From: Bremerella volcania
Lineage (GTDB): Bacteria > Planctomycetota > Planctomycetia > Pirellulales > Pirellulaceae
Direction: 5' to 3'
Length of the DNA stretch: 64,000 bases
Assembly: GCF_007748115.1 (NCBI RefSeq)
Contig: NZ_CP036289.1
Coordinates: 2,852,001-2,916,000 of the forward strand
Below are positions 36,158 to 46,932 of the stretch, piece after piece. Below the pieces are notes generated by a model that saw only the letters and a program-made list of their open reading frames with translations, ran no database searches and was not told the origin of the DNA. Each line of letters begins with the position of its first letter. Within the stretch, counting starts at the first letter, position 1. Position numbers and translations under genes: made by a program.

Positions 36158-37333
36158 ATGAATATTCCTCTTAACAAACCGTACGTTTCCGGCAGCGAGC
36201 AAGCCAACCTGACAGAGCTTTTGACCTCTGGTGAGATCTCGGGAGACGGTAAGTACACCCGACTGTGCTGCCAGTTTCTGCAAGAGCGGTTTGGTATCCC
36301 GCGCGTGTTGCTGACCCCTTCGTGTACGGCTGCCCTGGAGATGGCGGCGATCCTTTGCGAATTTGAGCCAGGGGACGAGGTGATTATGCCCTCGTTTACG
36401 TTCGTATCGACCGCGAACGCTTTCGTACGCGAAGGTGCGATACCTGTCTTTGCCGATATCCGGCCTGACACGCTGAACTTGGACGAGACCAAGGTCGAGG
36501 CGCTCGTCACGGACAGAACCAAAGCGATCGTGGCCGTTCACTATGGGGGCGTGAGCTGTGAAATGGATCAGCTGATGGAGATCGCTCAACGGCATCAATT
36601 GATTGTAATTGAGGACGCGGCCCAGGCCGTTCATGCCTATTACAAGGGGCGGGCTCTGGGGTCGATCGGGCACCTGGGGTGTTACAGCTTCCACGACACG
36701 AAGAATTACGTTTGCGGTGAAGGTGGAGCCCTTTGCATCAATGACCTGCGGTTTGAGGATCGCGCCGAGATCCTGCGAGACAAGGGAACTAACCGACAGA
36801 AGTTCTTTCAAGGTCAGGTCGACAAATATACTTGGGTGGATGTGGGGTCTTCCTATGTCCCAAGCGAGTTGTCTTCGGCGTTTCTGTATGGTCAGTTTCA
36901 GTCGTTGGATTTCATTGCCGAACGGCGTTACGAGATAGCCTGCAACTATCGCCGCATGCTTGCTCCGTACGTCGAGCGAGGGCTGATTGAAGTTGGACAA
37001 GTTCCCGAGGATTGCGAAAGCAACCATCATTTGTTTTACATCCTTCTGCCCAGCCGTTCGATTCGGGACGATCTGCTGAAGCGTCTGAAGAACGTAGGAA
37101 TCGGGGCTGCGTTTCATTACATACCGCTGCATAATTCCCCCATGGGCATGCAGGTGCAGCCGATAGTTGCCGATCTTCCGATTACCGAAGACGCAAGTGG
37201 ACGGCTACTCCGCTTGCCCATGTTCGTTGAGCTGACCGAAGACGAACAGCAATACGTGGTCGACCACCTTGCCGCGTGTTTGCAAAGAGAACCGGCGGAA
37301 ACAGCCGGTCCCCCCCTATCATCCTCAATCTGA
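36158..37333 (+). CDS. wecE: dTDP-4-amino-4,6-dideoxygalactose transaminase (WecE/RffA-like)
   Basis: The product has 391 residues from ATG at 36158 (MNIPLNKPYVSG). DegT/DnrJ/EryC1 PLP aminotransferase: IEDAAQAVHA and FHDTKNYVCGEGG with K182 as the Schiff-base lysine. E. coli WecE has its lysine at nearly the same position, and the N-terminus is close. It would aminate the rfbB product to dTDP-Fuc4N or a near relative. A short Pro/Ser-rich tail ends over a CCGGC/GCCGG hairpin. Confidence 0.9.
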   Translation: MNIPLNKPYVSGSEQANLTELLTSGEISGDGKYTRLCCQFLQERFGIPRVLLTPSCTAALEMAAILCEFEPGDEVIMPSFTFVSTANAFVREGAIPVFADIRPDTLNLDETKVEALVTDRTKAIVAVHYGGVSCEMDQLMEIAQRHQLIVIEDAAQAVHAYYKGRALGSIGHLGCYSFHDTKNYVCGEGGALCINDLRFEDRAEILRDKGTNRQKFFQGQVDKYTWVDVGSSYVPSELSSAFLYGQFQSLDFIAERRYEIACNYRRMLAPYVERGLIEVGQVPEDCESNHHLFYILLPSRSIRDDLLKRLKNVGIGAAFHYIPLHNSPMGMQVQPIVADLPITEDASGRLLRLPMFVELTEDEQQYVVDHLAACLQREPAETAGPPLSSSI

Positions 37334-37619
37334 CCCACGATAAGTAGCATTCTCGTCGAATCGGGGCTGTCACGGCACCCTCACGAGTCGGGGTTCAAAT
37401 GCTCAGGGTGCATCCATTCCCATGCGTTTGCACTGGGTGTTGCAAGGATCTTCTTTACACGCTGCAACCGCATTTGGCGGTATCTACCGAACGTTTTCTC
37501 TCAAAAAAACTTGGACGCGATGATTGCAATCCGTGCTTTTATCCGTTTTTCTGAATCGGGCACGAAAAGTCCGTTAAATCGTTGTCCGCTCTGGAAATAA
37601 CATGTGGAGAGCCTCCGAC

Positions 37620-38153
37620 ATGCTGATGAGCGAAACCAGTCGAAATGCACGCTTTGTCTCCGAATTTGCTTGCCATGAAGAGGCGATTCGGGCTTACGTG
37701 CGCCGATTGATTCCTTCGCGCAGCGATTGCGACGACATCCTGCAGGAAGTCGCGATGGTCCTGTGGGAGAAGTTCGACGAGTTTCACGAAGGGGGCAATT
37801 TTCGGTCTTGGGCCTTTGGTTTCGCCCGGTACAAGGTGCTCTCCTGGATACGCGACAATGGTCGCAGTCGCTTGGTGCTTGACAGTGACGTCGTTGCCCT
37901 GATCGCCGATGAGTCGGTCGAGGAAGACTCCTATCTCGAAATGCAACGACTGGCTTTTCGGTCTTGTTTTGAAAAACTTCCCAGCCACCAACGCTCGTTA
38001 ATGGCGAATGCATATCGTCCAGACATGAAAATCCAAGAAGTAGCGGCCGAAAGCGGGCGCTCGACAGCCGGGTTTTACCAATGGCTTTACCGGATGCGGC
38101 AGATGCTGTTGGAATGCGTGCAACGTCAACTCGCCAGCGAGGCGAACCCATGA
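37620..38153 (+). CDS. ECF sigma factor, Rhodopirellula/Verrucomicrobium family
   Basis: The product is about 177 residues from an ATG at 37620 (GGAGA 9 nt upstream; ATGs at 37602 and 37626 are alternatives). Region 2 is [31 protein letters not shown]…[17 protein letters not shown] and region 4 is [24 protein letters not shown]. The stop codon overlaps the start of a FecR-like gene (ATGA), the standard layout for this sigma family in Planctomycetes. Confidence 0.93.
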   Translation: MLMSETSRNARFVSEFACHEEAIRAYVRRLIPSRSDCDDILQEVAMVLWEKFDEFHEGGNFRSWAFGFARYKVLSWIRDNGRSRLVLDSDVVALIADESVEEDSYLEMQRLAFRSCFEKLPSHQRSLMANAYRPDMKIQEVAAESGRSTAGFYQWLYRMRQMLLECVQRQLASEANP

Positions 38154-39688
38154 GCAACGATCAGAAATTTCAACAAAACGTTCAAGACTACCTGGAAGGT
38201 CGGGCGACTCCCGAGCAGTTCCTCCAGCTAAACGAGCAACTTCGGAGCGATCCCGCGGCTCGGCGTGCTTTTCGAGAGATGTTGAATCTCGACTCAGCGC
38301 TGATGGAAACGACCAAAGAAATACCGCGGGAAACGGTCGAGGCCGAAGCTGCTTATCATGAGGAAAGCTGTCCGCGGACTGAGCTTGAGCCACAGCAGCA
38401 ACAAGTCAGTGCATCCACGATAGCCAAGAGTGGTAACCGCGCTTGGGGGAGTTTGATTCTCCTGATCGCGGCCAGCTTGTTGGTGGTCGTCGGGATGCTG
38501 ACGTGGTTTGCCGAGAGCCCCGAGTTTGCGATCGTGGAATATGCCGCGGGTGCCCAAGGGCTGTCCGCCGGAATGACGTTAGGCGCGGAATCTCATTTCA
38601 TCCAGACTGGGACAGTTCAATTGGTCACCCGGCGTGGCACGCGGATCGTCATTGAAGCGCCCGCTTTGTTTTACTTTGAATCCGCTCAGCGACTGCAACT
38701 CAAACATGGCCGCTTGGCTGCCGATGTTCCTCTGGAGGCCCATGGTTTTACGGTGATTACTCCCACCGGCCAGGCGATCGACCTGGGAACCAAGTTTGGC
38801 GTCGATATGCCGGAGGCGGGCGAGGCCGAGATCCATGTTTTTCAAGGGGAAGTCGTCGCCCAATCGATCGAAGGAGGCAATTTGCAGAATCTTCGCGATA
38901 GTCAGGCTTTTCGGCTTCAATCTGCCGTAGGAACCCCCAGTAGTTTTCGGTCGGGCGCTTTTATTCAGCCAGGCGAAGTGGATTCGCTCAGTGCGGCCCT
39001 TCAAGCCGGTCAGCCCAAGCGTTCCCAGTTGGCCTTGCAAGAGTTGCGGGACGACCCCAATCTCATCGCGCTGCTTGATTTCGAGGACGGGCAAAAGCAG
39101 CCGGGGAAATATCGTAGCGTGCAAGGACGTTGGCCAGGATCGCAGGCAGCTGAGTTCGTCAACGTGGGCGATCACATGAAACTGGATGTGGGTGGAGAAC
39201 GCTTATGGTCGCAGTTGACGCTGGCCGCGTGGGTTCGTTTAGATCACCTGGGCGAACCGTATCACTCACTGCTTCATACCGATGGCTGGGAAGACACCAA
39301 GAAGGGGCAGGTTCACTGGATGGTTACGAGATTGACGACCATGCGATTAGCCCTCCGCGATAACAAGCTTGCTCCGGACGAACGCCCAAATGAGGGTTTT
39401 CCCGATTCGCAAACAAGCGTTCTGCCGGAACAAGGTCGCTGGGTTCACCTGGCCGCCGTATACGATGCCGATAAAAAGACGGTCCGTTTTTATTTCAATG
39501 GCCAATTCGACAGCGAATCCCGGCTTTCTCAGGCATTTCCTGCCCGGTTGGGCCCGGCCCAGATCGGCAATTGGAATACAAACGACCGGACCCTAAGCGG
39601 CCGCATTGACGAAATGTTGATTCTTGGTCGTACGATGTCCGATGCCGAAATGGAACATCTGTTCGCCGCTGGCAATCCCTATCGCTAG
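38150..39688 (+). CDS. FecR-like anti-sigma/sensor protein with LamG domain
   Basis: The product has 512 residues. Residues 1-60 are an N-terminal cytoplasmic domain (QDYLEGRATPEQFLQLNEQL) like anti-sigma segments. One membrane helix at about 100-120 (SLILLIAASLLVVVGMLTWF) is followed by a FecR domain (around 125-270, with THRRGT-like VTRRGTRIVIEAPALF). A concanavalin-like LamG domain occupies about 320-512 (LTLAAWVRLDHL…RFYFNGQFDS…GRIDEMLIL). It likely holds or senses for the sigma factor and the LamG domain may bind extracellular glycan. Translation is coupled to the sigma gene. Confidence 0.9.
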   Translation: MSNDQKFQQNVQDYLEGRATPEQFLQLNEQLRSDPAARRAFREMLNLDSALMETTKEIPRETVEAEAAYHEESCPRTELEPQQQQVSASTIAKSGNRAWGSLILLIAASLLVVVGMLTWFAESPEFAIVEYAAGAQGLSAGMTLGAESHFIQTGTVQLVTRRGTRIVIEAPALFYFESAQRLQLKHGRLAADVPLEAHGFTVITPTGQAIDLGTKFGVDMPEAGEAEIHVFQGEVVAQSIEGGNLQNLRDSQAFRLQSAVGTPSSFRSGAFIQPGEVDSLSAALQAGQPKRSQLALQELRDDPNLIALLDFEDGQKQPGKYRSVQGRWPGSQAAEFVNVGDHMKLDVGGERLWSQLTLAAWVRLDHLGEPYHSLLHTDGWEDTKKGQVHWMVTRLTTMRLALRDNKLAPDERPNEGFPDSQTSVLPEQGRWVHLAAVYDADKKTVRFYFNGQFDSESRLSQAFPARLGPAQIGNWNTNDRTLSGRIDEMLILGRTMSDAEMEHLFAAGNPYR

Positions 39689-39904
39689 GGGCTCTTGCCA
39701 ATCTGAATACGCCAGTTTGAGTGTCATGTCGAAACATCTTGGTTTGGGTATTCGATGTCCACTAAGGCGCTTAAGCATGCCCCTGCGTCATCCCTTGGGT
39801 TGCTTTCACCCGATGATACCTGTCGTCATCAGCGTTAAAATCGACGCTGGTACGGAAACTCTAAGGTGAGCGAACATGTTTTTGGATTACCCCTGCGAGA
39901 TTTC

Positions 39905-42679
39905 ATGATGCGTTGGTTTGTCCTGGCAATCATCCTTACCTGCTTGGGAAGCGATTCCACTTTGGGCGAAGAAGTCGACTTCGTTCGCGACGTCCGCCCA
40001 ATTCTGCAGAAGTACTGTTACGAGTGTCACTCAGGCGACGTTCGTAAGAGCGGCCTGCGACTGGACGTTCGTTCGGAAGCGATGAAAGGGGGTGAACTCT
40101 ACGGCGAATCCATTCAGGCTGGCAAGCCGGAGGAGAGCCCTTTGTGGCAGTTCATCGCCGACGAGAATGCGGATTTGCAGATGCCTCCCGAGGGGCCATT
40201 GCCCACCTCGGAAGAGGTCGCCACGCTTCACCGCTGGATCCAGCAAGGTGCCGTATGGCCGGAAGGGGTCGACCAAGTCAAGTTGGCAGATCCAAGCGAC
40301 CACTGGTCCTTTCGCTCCATCGAGCGTGCGGCACTTCCCCAGGTAACACGTACCGATTGGCCATTCAATGCCATCGATCACTTTATTCTCGCTGAGCTGG
40401 AAGCCCAGGATCTTGCCCCCTCCGAGGCCGCCTCACGCGCCGATTGGCTGCGGCGGGTTACTTTCGACCTGACTGGTCTTCCCCCGACGCAGCAGCAGTG
40501 GGAAGCATTCCAGAACGACGATAGTGCCCAAGCCTATCAACGTGTGGTCGAGCGTTTGCTCGATTCGCCACGTTATGGTGAACGGTGGGCGCAGCACTGG
40601 CTGGACGTCGTGCGATACGCCGACACGCATGGCTTTGAGGTCAACACGGAACGCCCCAACGCGTGGCCGTATCGCGACTATGTGATCGAAGCTCTCAATC
40701 AAGACGTCCCCTACGACCAGTTCATTCGCGAACAACTTGCCGGCGATGCGCTAAACGCCGACGCGGCAACCGGGTTTCTCGTCACCGCGTCGGTTCTCTT
40801 GCCGGGACAAATCGGTAAGGACGAAGCTTCCATGCGATTGGCTCGGCAGGACTCTATCGATGAAATCGTGACCAACATCGGGACGTCCTTTCTGGGGATG
40901 ACGATTCACTGCGCCCGGTGCCACAATCATAAATTCGATCCTATCTCGCAGCAGGACTACTACGAGATGCAGGCATTCGTATCCGGGGTTGAATACCGGG
41001 ACCGAGAGTTTGAAATTCCCCTGGGAGACATGCAGCTCGATCAACGCAAACGTTGGAACCAACGTCGAAGCGAGCTGTCATTGCTGTTGGCTCGCGCGGC
41101 CCCGCTGGCCGATTCTGCGTCGTCCCGTCCAATGGTCAACTCGTACGAGAATATCGATCGCTTTACGCCGGTTCGTACGCAGCAAGTCCGCTTTCAAGTG
41201 AAAGCGACCAATCGCTACGAACCCTGTATCGACGAATTGGAGGTCTTCAACGTCGAGGGGGTTAACGTCGCCTTGGCCGAACATGGCGCAAAACTCTCTT
41301 CGTCGGGTAACAACGTCTCGCCCAATCGCCATGAACTGCGCCTGATCAATGACGGGCAATATGGTAATTCCAGCAGCTGGATGTCGAACGAAGTCGGAGG
41401 AGGTTGGGTCACGGTAGAGTTCGAGCAACCTCAGTTGATCGAACAGGTCGTCTGGGGACGTGATCGTCTCGGGAAGTTTTCCGATCGGCTTGCCATGGAG
41501 TACGTCATTGAAGTTCGGGACGAGAATGGGGCTTGGAAGAGCGTTGCCAACTCGGCCAATCGAATTCCTTTCGATCCGAACAAGAACAGTCACTCTCCGC
41601 TTGATGTGGATTCGGTCGTCGAGAGTGAGCAGGCTCAAGTACGCGAACTCCTTCAAGAAAGAACCATGTTGGTGCAGAAACTGAGCCAACTGGAAGATAC
41701 TCGTTCCGTCTTCGCTGGTACGTTTCGTGAACCGGATGAGATCCGTGTCTTAGGGCGAGGAAGTCCGGAAATGCCCAAACAGCGGGTATCACCGGCCGTG
41801 CCCAACTTTTTGGGCAATACGACGCTCCCGCAAGATGCAACTGAAAAACAACGCCGCATCGCCCTGGCCGATTGGATTGTTTCTCCAACCAATCCCTTGA
41901 CGGCGCGTGTGATGGTCAATCGAATCTGGCAAGGGCACTTCGGGTTGGGGCTGGTCGAAACATCCAATGACTTCGGGCATAACGGTGTACCCCCTTCGCA
42001 TCCCGAATTGCTGGACTGGCTCAGTGCGGAATTTATTCGCAGTGGCTGGTCGCTGAAGCACATGCACCGATTAATCGTCCTGTCCTCGACGTATCGGCAG
42101 TCCAGTTCGTTCAATCCGGCGGCGGCCGAGGTCGATACCGACAACCGATTGCTCTGGCGGTATCCGCCCCAGCGATTGATGGGGGAAGTGATTCGTGATT
42201 CGATTCTGGCGCTGAACGGGAATCTCAATCTAGAAATGGGGGGGCCTGGTTTTAGCCTCTTCGACAAACGTGGCGGGCTATCGGGATTCTCGCCCATTGA
42301 ATCGTTCGACAAGGATGGTCTTCGTCGAATGATCTATTCGCATCGCGTACGTCGCGAGCGTGACCCTGTCTTCGGAGCGTTTGACTGCCCCGATTACGGT
42401 CAAAGCACACCTTACCGCCGGGAATCGACCACGTCGATTCAGGCACTGAACTTGTTCAATAGCCGATTCATGATCGAGCAGTCACGCACCCTGGCCGGCC
42501 GCCTAAAAGCTCAACACGCCGAGACGGCTCAACAGATCGAGGCGGTCTACCAGCTTGTGTTACTGCGTCCCCCCACGCCGCAAGAGCGCGAGGAAGCGAG
42601 CTTGCTGGTTAATCAACATGGACTTGCCTCGCTTTGTCGCGTCTTGTTCAACAGCAACGAATTCTTGTATGTCCGCTGA
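39905..42679 (+). CDS. PSD1 cytochrome c / DUF1549 / DUF1553 protein
   Basis: The product has about 924 residues from ATG at 39905; an in-frame GTG at 39866 would bury the signal peptide. Signal peptide residues 1-21, then a PSD1 cytochrome domain with haem motif CYECH (38-42), DUF1549 ([14 protein letters not shown]…[11 protein letters not shown]), a discoidin-like insert (about 400-560, [20 protein letters not shown]) and DUF1553 ([16 protein letters not shown]…[12 protein letters not shown]). Exported, planctomycete-specific; function suspected in glycan use or electron transfer but not established. Second-last gene of the sigma/FecR operon. Confidence 0.95.
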   Translation: MMRWFVLAIILTCLGSDSTLGEEVDFVRDVRPILQKYCYECHSGDVRKSGLRLDVRSEAMKGGELYGESIQAGKPEESPLWQFIADENADLQMPPEGPLPTSEEVATLHRWIQQGAVWPEGVDQVKLADPSDHWSFRSIERAALPQVTRTDWPFNAIDHFILAELEAQDLAPSEAASRADWLRRVTFDLTGLPPTQQQWEAFQNDDSAQAYQRVVERLLDSPRYGERWAQHWLDVVRYADTHGFEVNTERPNAWPYRDYVIEALNQDVPYDQFIREQLAGDALNADAATGFLVTASVLLPGQIGKDEASMRLARQDSIDEIVTNIGTSFLGMTIHCARCHNHKFDPISQQDYYEMQAFVSGVEYRDREFEIPLGDMQLDQRKRWNQRRSELSLLLARAAPLADSASSRPMVNSYENIDRFTPVRTQQVRFQVKATNRYEPCIDELEVFNVEGVNVALAEHGAKLSSSGNNVSPNRHELRLINDGQYGNSSSWMSNEVGGGWVTVEFEQPQLIEQVVWGRDRLGKFSDRLAMEYVIEVRDENGAWKSVANSANRIPFDPNKNSHSPLDVDSVVESEQAQVRELLQERTMLVQKLSQLEDTRSVFAGTFREPDEIRVLGRGSPEMPKQRVSPAVPNFLGNTTLPQDATEKQRRIALADWIVSPTNPLTARVMVNRIWQGHFGLGLVETSNDFGHNGVPPSHPELLDWLSAEFIRSGWSLKHMHRLIVLSSTYRQSSSFNPAAAEVDTDNRLLWRYPPQRLMGEVIRDSILALNGNLNLEMGGPGFSLFDKRGGLSGFSPIESFDKDGLRRMIYSHRVRRERDPVFGAFDCPDYGQSTPYRRESTTSIQALNLFNSRFMIEQSRTLAGRLKAQHAETAQQIEAVYQLVLLRPPTPQEREEASLLVNQHGLASLCRVLFNSNEFLYVR

Positions 42680-44153
42680 AAGACTTGGAATGTTACGACC
42701 ACACCCTCAAGACGAGCCTAAGATCCATTGGTTCGATCGACGCCGATTCCTTATGGATGCCGCCAGCGGCCTGGGAGCCATCGCGGTGTCCAGTTTGCTG
42801 GGACAAGATGGCCTGCTCGCGGCGGATACCCAATCGATCGATCCCTCGCGTCCGTATCAGGCTCGATCATCGCACTTTCCCGGGGCCGCTAAAAATGTGA
42901 TCGTCATCTTCTGTGCCGGTGGCGTGAGCCATCTGGATACATGGGACTACAAGCCTGAACTCGAAAAGAGGGATGGCAAGCCGATGGAGAATGGTCCAGC
43001 GGTCACCTTTCAAGGCCCGGCCGGAAACCTGGCCCGGCCACAATACAAATTTCGCCCCCGCGGGGAAACTGGCAAGATGGTCTCGGACATGTTGCCCCAC
43101 TTGGCGGAATTAACGGACGACATTGCCTTCGTTCACTCGTTGACGAGTAAGAGCAACACCCATGGACCGGCTGAGAACTTCCTGTCGACGGGATCCGTGC
43201 TGGACGGTTTTCCAAGCTTGGGTGCCTGGGTTACCTATGCTCTGGGCTGCGAAACGCAAGAGTTGCCGGCCTACGTCGCCATTCCAGATCCTCGCGGAGT
43301 TCCTCAGAACGGTTCCAATAACTGGGGTCCCGGTTTTCTTCCCGCCGCGTTTCAAGGCACCACAATCAGCGCTACCAGGCCGATTCGTCACTTAAAGCCT
43401 TACGACATTTCCCCGGAAGAAGATGACGCGACGCGCCAGTTTCTCTCTCGGATGAATCAACGTCACTTGGAGGAGAACCCCCACGATTCCAAACTGGCCG
43501 CGCGAATCGCCAGCTACGAGTTGGCCGCACGGATGCAACTGAGCGTGCCCAACGTGATGAACCTGGAAAGCGAGCCAGAGCACGTCTTGAAGCTGTACGG
43601 AGCCGACTCGCCCGATAAGACCAAAGCCGCGTTTGCCAGAAACTGCATTCTGGCCCGGCGCCTCGTCGAGCGAGGCGTAAGATTCGTGCAGCTATTCAAC
43701 GGTGCCTATGCAAGTGGAGGCGAGTTGAACTGGGACGGGCACAACAAATTAAAGCAGCAATACGACAAGCATGCCCATATTCTCGATCAACCAGCGGCGG
43801 GACTCATTCGTGACTTGAAGCAACGCGGGTTGCTCGAGGACACGCTGGTCGTCTGGTGTACCGAGTTCGGCCGGATGCCCATGTTCCAAAAGGGATCACA
43901 AGGGCGTGATCATAATCCTGACGGATTTACATCCTGGATGACGGGAGCCGGGGTCAAGCCAGGCATTAGCCATGGGGCCACGGATGAGCTTGGAAAAGTG
44001 GCGGTCGAGAACGTGCACCCTCTCTACGACCTGAATGCCACGATCTTGCACTTGCTCGGATTGGATCACGAGCGGCTTACCATCCGCCACAATGGGATCG
44101 ATCGGCGTCTAACGAATGTCGAGGGACACGTCATTCGGGAGATCCTGGGATAG
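42669..44153 (+). CDS. DUF1501-family exported protein
   Basis: The product is about 494 residues from ATG at 42669, overlapping the preceding stop by 11 nt; ATG at 42690 is an alternative. A twin-arginine-like signal ([19 protein letters not shown]) starts the chain. The DUF1501 core shows sulfatase/alkaline-phosphatase-like features: [17 protein letters not shown] and [12 protein letters not shown]…GRDHNPDGF. It nearly always follows a DUF1549/DUF1553 gene, as here; the pair's biochemical role is unproven. The operon ends in a strong terminator. Confidence 0.94.
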   Translation: MSAERLGMLRPHPQDEPKIHWFDRRRFLMDAASGLGAIAVSSLLGQDGLLAADTQSIDPSRPYQARSSHFPGAAKNVIVIFCAGGVSHLDTWDYKPELEKRDGKPMENGPAVTFQGPAGNLARPQYKFRPRGETGKMVSDMLPHLAELTDDIAFVHSLTSKSNTHGPAENFLSTGSVLDGFPSLGAWVTYALGCETQELPAYVAIPDPRGVPQNGSNNWGPGFLPAAFQGTTISATRPIRHLKPYDISPEEDDATRQFLSRMNQRHLEENPHDSKLAARIASYELAARMQLSVPNVMNLESEPEHVLKLYGADSPDKTKAAFARNCILARRLVERGVRFVQLFNGAYASGGELNWDGHNKLKQQYDKHAHILDQPAAGLIRDLKQRGLLEDTLVVWCTEFGRMPMFQKGSQGRDHNPDGFTSWMTGAGVKPGISHGATDELGKVAVENVHPLYDLNATILHLLGLDHERLTIRHNGIDRRLTNVEGHVIREILG

Positions 44154-44229
44154 ATCGGTTGCGCAAGGCCGTGATCATTTAAAACCGACGCCAGTCGTGC
44201 GGCCTCGCGGAAGCTTGCACGATAACTCC

Positions 44230-44271
44230 AAAACAAGATCCGACCAGAAAGCGCTGGCCGGATCTTGTTTT
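44230..44271. terminator. rho-independent terminator
   Basis: AAAACAAGATCCG pairs perfectly with CGGATCTTGTTTT, with an extra inner CCAG/CTGG pairing and a T-rich tail. It ends the sigma-FecR-PSD1-DUF1501 operon and can also serve the convergent lipoprotein gene. Confidence 0.92.
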
Positions 44272-44293
44272 GTTATTGCTGTGATTCAAGCGA

Positions 44294-44716
44294 CTACGTT
44301 TCGACGGAAATATCAAGCGTGATGACGTCACCACCGAGTGTCGTCTTGATACCGCTCATTTTGGGATCAGAGAACTTCCCGTAACTCTTAGAAGCACCTT
44401 TGGTTTTCACTTCAACCGATAGGCCTGTCTCGTCCACGGTTGTCTGGCTTGGGGGCGGTAAGATGGCTACCTCATATTCACCTTGTTCGAGAGGTGCCTG
44501 AGGGGGTGGCAGATACGCATAGCCACCGGCGGCATCGGTACGCGTCGTAAACGTGTAGCTCCCACCCACCAGGTTGAAACTAACCTGAGTACCTTCAGGA
44601 GCAGGCTGACCGTCGACGGTGACTTTGCCCTGCACTCCCTTCAAGCCTGGCTTGGCTTCTTCACATCCCATAACTACGAGTACCAGCAATAGGATGGTTG
44701 CGCTGATTCGTTTCAC
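44294..44716 (-). CDS. small lipoprotein, carboxypeptidase-regulatory-like
   Basis: The product has 140 residues from a GTG at 44716 (AGAGGGA 8 nt upstream). A lipoprotein signal ends VVMGC. The mature part is a β-sandwich with KGKVTVDGQPAPEG-like start (VQGKVTVDGQPAPEGTQVSF) and DAAGGYAYLPPP, the transthyretin/CarboxypepD_reg pattern. It is 71 bp downstream of a DUF1559 gene; such pairs are common in Planctomycetes. Function unknown. Confidence 0.85.
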   Translation of the reverse strand: MKRISATILLLVLVVMGCEEAKPGLKGVQGKVTVDGQPAPEGTQVSFNLVGGSYTFTTRTDAAGGYAYLPPPQAPLEQGEYEVAILPPPSQTTVDETGLSVEVKTKGASKSYGKFSDPKMSGIKTTLGGDVITLDISVET

Positions 44717-44787
44717 GTTGTTGTTCCCTCTTAATTGCTCCCGCTGATGCACGGGAGTTGAGATAATAATGGATAAGACCATGAACG

Positions 44788-45801
44788 TTAATTCCGCGAA
44801 ATCACTTGGCTGTCATCTCGCGTTGCTTGATATTTGAGAATGTCGAGTTCAATCGTTTCCGCGATGAACTCGACATGTCCATCGACGAAGACGGCCATGA
44901 CGCCGCCCGGGTGCTCGGAGATCAACGGATTGTTGGCGCCATAGTTGGTGCTGATGCCATTCAAGTCATAGTTCTTCTCGTTCGGGGCGTAGCGAACGGT
45001 CGTGATGTTGAATGCGCGATGATTCGAATACCCAGGAGGAGTTCCCGTTCCCTCCGAGCCCATTAACCAACCATGCTGTCCCCCGGCAGTTACCAAAACC
45101 GTTGGTCCTGAAATATTCGCCAGGGAAGCGGAGTTCCCGGTAAACATCCGACCGCCACACTCGCCGACAGCCAGTGTGTTGCTGGAACCGTCGGTTACAT
45201 CGCGAAAGCCAACCGATTGATTGGGAAAGATCATTCCCCCTGCGGCAATGATGCCATCGTTGGTACCTCCGGAATGGGAACAACACCCGAAACCGGTATT
45301 CGTGCGCGATTCGGTGAAATTCGTGTTGTTGATCACCGCCCCGGCGATCCCGATATAGGTCGCCGCCGAATCCCAACTTCGATTGTTCCATCCTGAAGTC
45401 TCGCCAGGAAACGAGGGGCAGACCATCACGTCCGAGGCAGTTCCCACCAGGACGGAAGAGTTTCCGGTCCAGCCAGCTCGATCAGCCTCGAAGTTGATTT
45501 GATCGTAGAGAGCTGCTTGTTCGATGAACGGCAGTAGTCCTCCCCACCATGATGTACCAAACGGACTTGAGGTTGCTGCCGTCGATCGCCATCCGCCAAG
45601 CGGAAACTTCCTATGCGTATCGTGATAGTTATGAAGTGCGATACCAATCTGTTTGAGATTATTGGAGCATGACATCCTGCGTGCAGCTTCCCGTGCTTGT
45701 TGCACGGCCGGCAGCAAAAGGGCGATCAACACGCCAATAATCGCGATGACGACCAAAAGCTCCACGAGCGTGAAACCGCCATCGGTCTTTTGGGTAGACA
45801 T
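44788..45801 (-). CDS. DUF1559 pilin-like protein
   Basis: The product has 337 residues (ATG at 45801, AAGGA 8 nt upstream). Type IV pilin-like N-terminus [20 protein letters not shown] with the prepilin cleavage Gly/Phe, then RREAARRMSCSN-like segment and the family's C-terminal H-X9-DG motif (HPGGVMAVFVDGHVEF). Exported and probably assembled or anchored by its N-terminal helix. Close paralogue of the broken copy 119 bp upstream, indicating tandem duplication. Confidence 0.93.
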   Translation of the reverse strand: MSTQKTDGGFTLVELLVVIAIIGVLIALLLPAVQQAREAARRMSCSNNLKQIGIALHNYHDTHRKFPLGGWRSTAATSSPFGTSWWGGLLPFIEQAALYDQINFEADRAGWTGNSSVLVGTASDVMVCPSFPGETSGWNNRSWDSAATYIGIAGAVINNTNFTESRTNTGFGCCSHSGGTNDGIIAAGGMIFPNQSVGFRDVTDGSSNTLAVGECGGRMFTGNSASLANISGPTVLVTAGGQHGWLMGSEGTGTPPGYSNHRAFNITTVRYAPNEKNYDLNGISTNYGANNPLISEHPGGVMAVFVDGHVEFIAETIELDILKYQATRDDSQVISRN

Positions 45802-45920
45802 ACCACGTTCCTTGAAGAAAGCATGAATGAGCAATAAGGAAACGAAGCACAAATGGCGATCGCCGGCGGCAGGCAAGCTGGCCGGCGACGATCAGAGTCG
45901 TTGTTCCAAAAAGAAAAGGA

Positions 45921-46932
45921 CTATGCGCCAGGAATCACCTGGCCATCGTCGCGAGTTGCTTGATACTTCAAGATGTCGAGGTCGATGGTTTCTGAGATGA
46001 AATCAACATGGCCATCGGCAAACACGCTCATTACCCCTCCCGGATGATCGGAAAGCAGCGGATTGTTGGGACCGTAGTTGCCATTGATCCCATCGAGATC
46101 GAAGTTTTTCGTGTTGGGGGCGTAGCGAATAGCGAATGGTCGTGAGATTAAACGCGCGCTGCGTGGTTGGTGTTCCGCCTCCATTGGTTCCCATCAGCCA
46201 GCCATGGTAAATGCCGCTGGCGGTCATCAAGACATTGGAGCCAGGAATGTTAGCGTACGAGCTGGAATTGGCCGTATACATTCGGCCTCCCAATTCACCA
46301 ATCACAAGCGTGTTACTGGTACCATCGGTCGCATCGCGGAATCGCAAGACCTTATTGGCAATCAGCATTCCGCCTGCCGCAGTCGCGCCGTTGTTGTGTC
46401 CGCCGGAGTGTGAACAACAGTCGAACCCGGTGGCAGTACGCGATTCAGTGTAGTTTGAGTTGTTGATGACCGCCCCGGCGATACCAATGTAAGTGGTCGC
46501 CGAATCCCAGGATGGATTCTGTGGAATCGTATCGACATCTCCAGCAAAAGAGGGACACACAAGCGTTTCTGGGGCATGGCCGGTGAGTACGCCGCTGTTG
46601 CCACTCCACCCGCAATTGGAAATGGTGAAATCCAATTGGTCAAAAAGTGGTCCCTGTTCGATGAATGGCAACATGCCTCCCCAAAAAGAAGGCCCAAACG
46701 TATTGGATGGACCTATCCGAACTCCGTAGGGAAAAGCTCCAAACGTATCGTGATAGTTGTGCAAGCCAATCCCGACTTGTTTCAGATTGTTCGAGCACGA
46801 CATGCGTCGCGCTGCTTCACGTGCTTGCTGTACAGCAGGCAATAATAAGGCAATCAACACGCCAATGATGGCGATGACCACCAACAATTCGACGAGCGTG
46901 AACCCGCGAGTTCGGTCATTCCGAATGCGCAT
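45921..46932 (-). pseudogene. DUF1559 pilin-like gene broken by a 7-bp duplication
   Basis: ATG at 46932 follows GGGAG. The frame is intact through the pilin helix and body to [10 protein letters not shown], then shifts. A 7-bp tandem duplication (AGCGAAT at 46124-46130 and 46131-46137) causes it. Beyond it the expected C-terminus continues in another frame ([18 protein letters not shown]…[16 protein letters not shown]…) to a stop at 45921. Removing one copy restores a ~335-residue protein matching the adjacent paralogue. It is either a recent pseudogene, a slippage allele or a read error. Confidence 0.88.

Noticed and set aside
36062-37132. 356-codon minus-strand frame
   Set aside because: Antisense to the aminotransferase, whose catalytic lysine and full length are clear.
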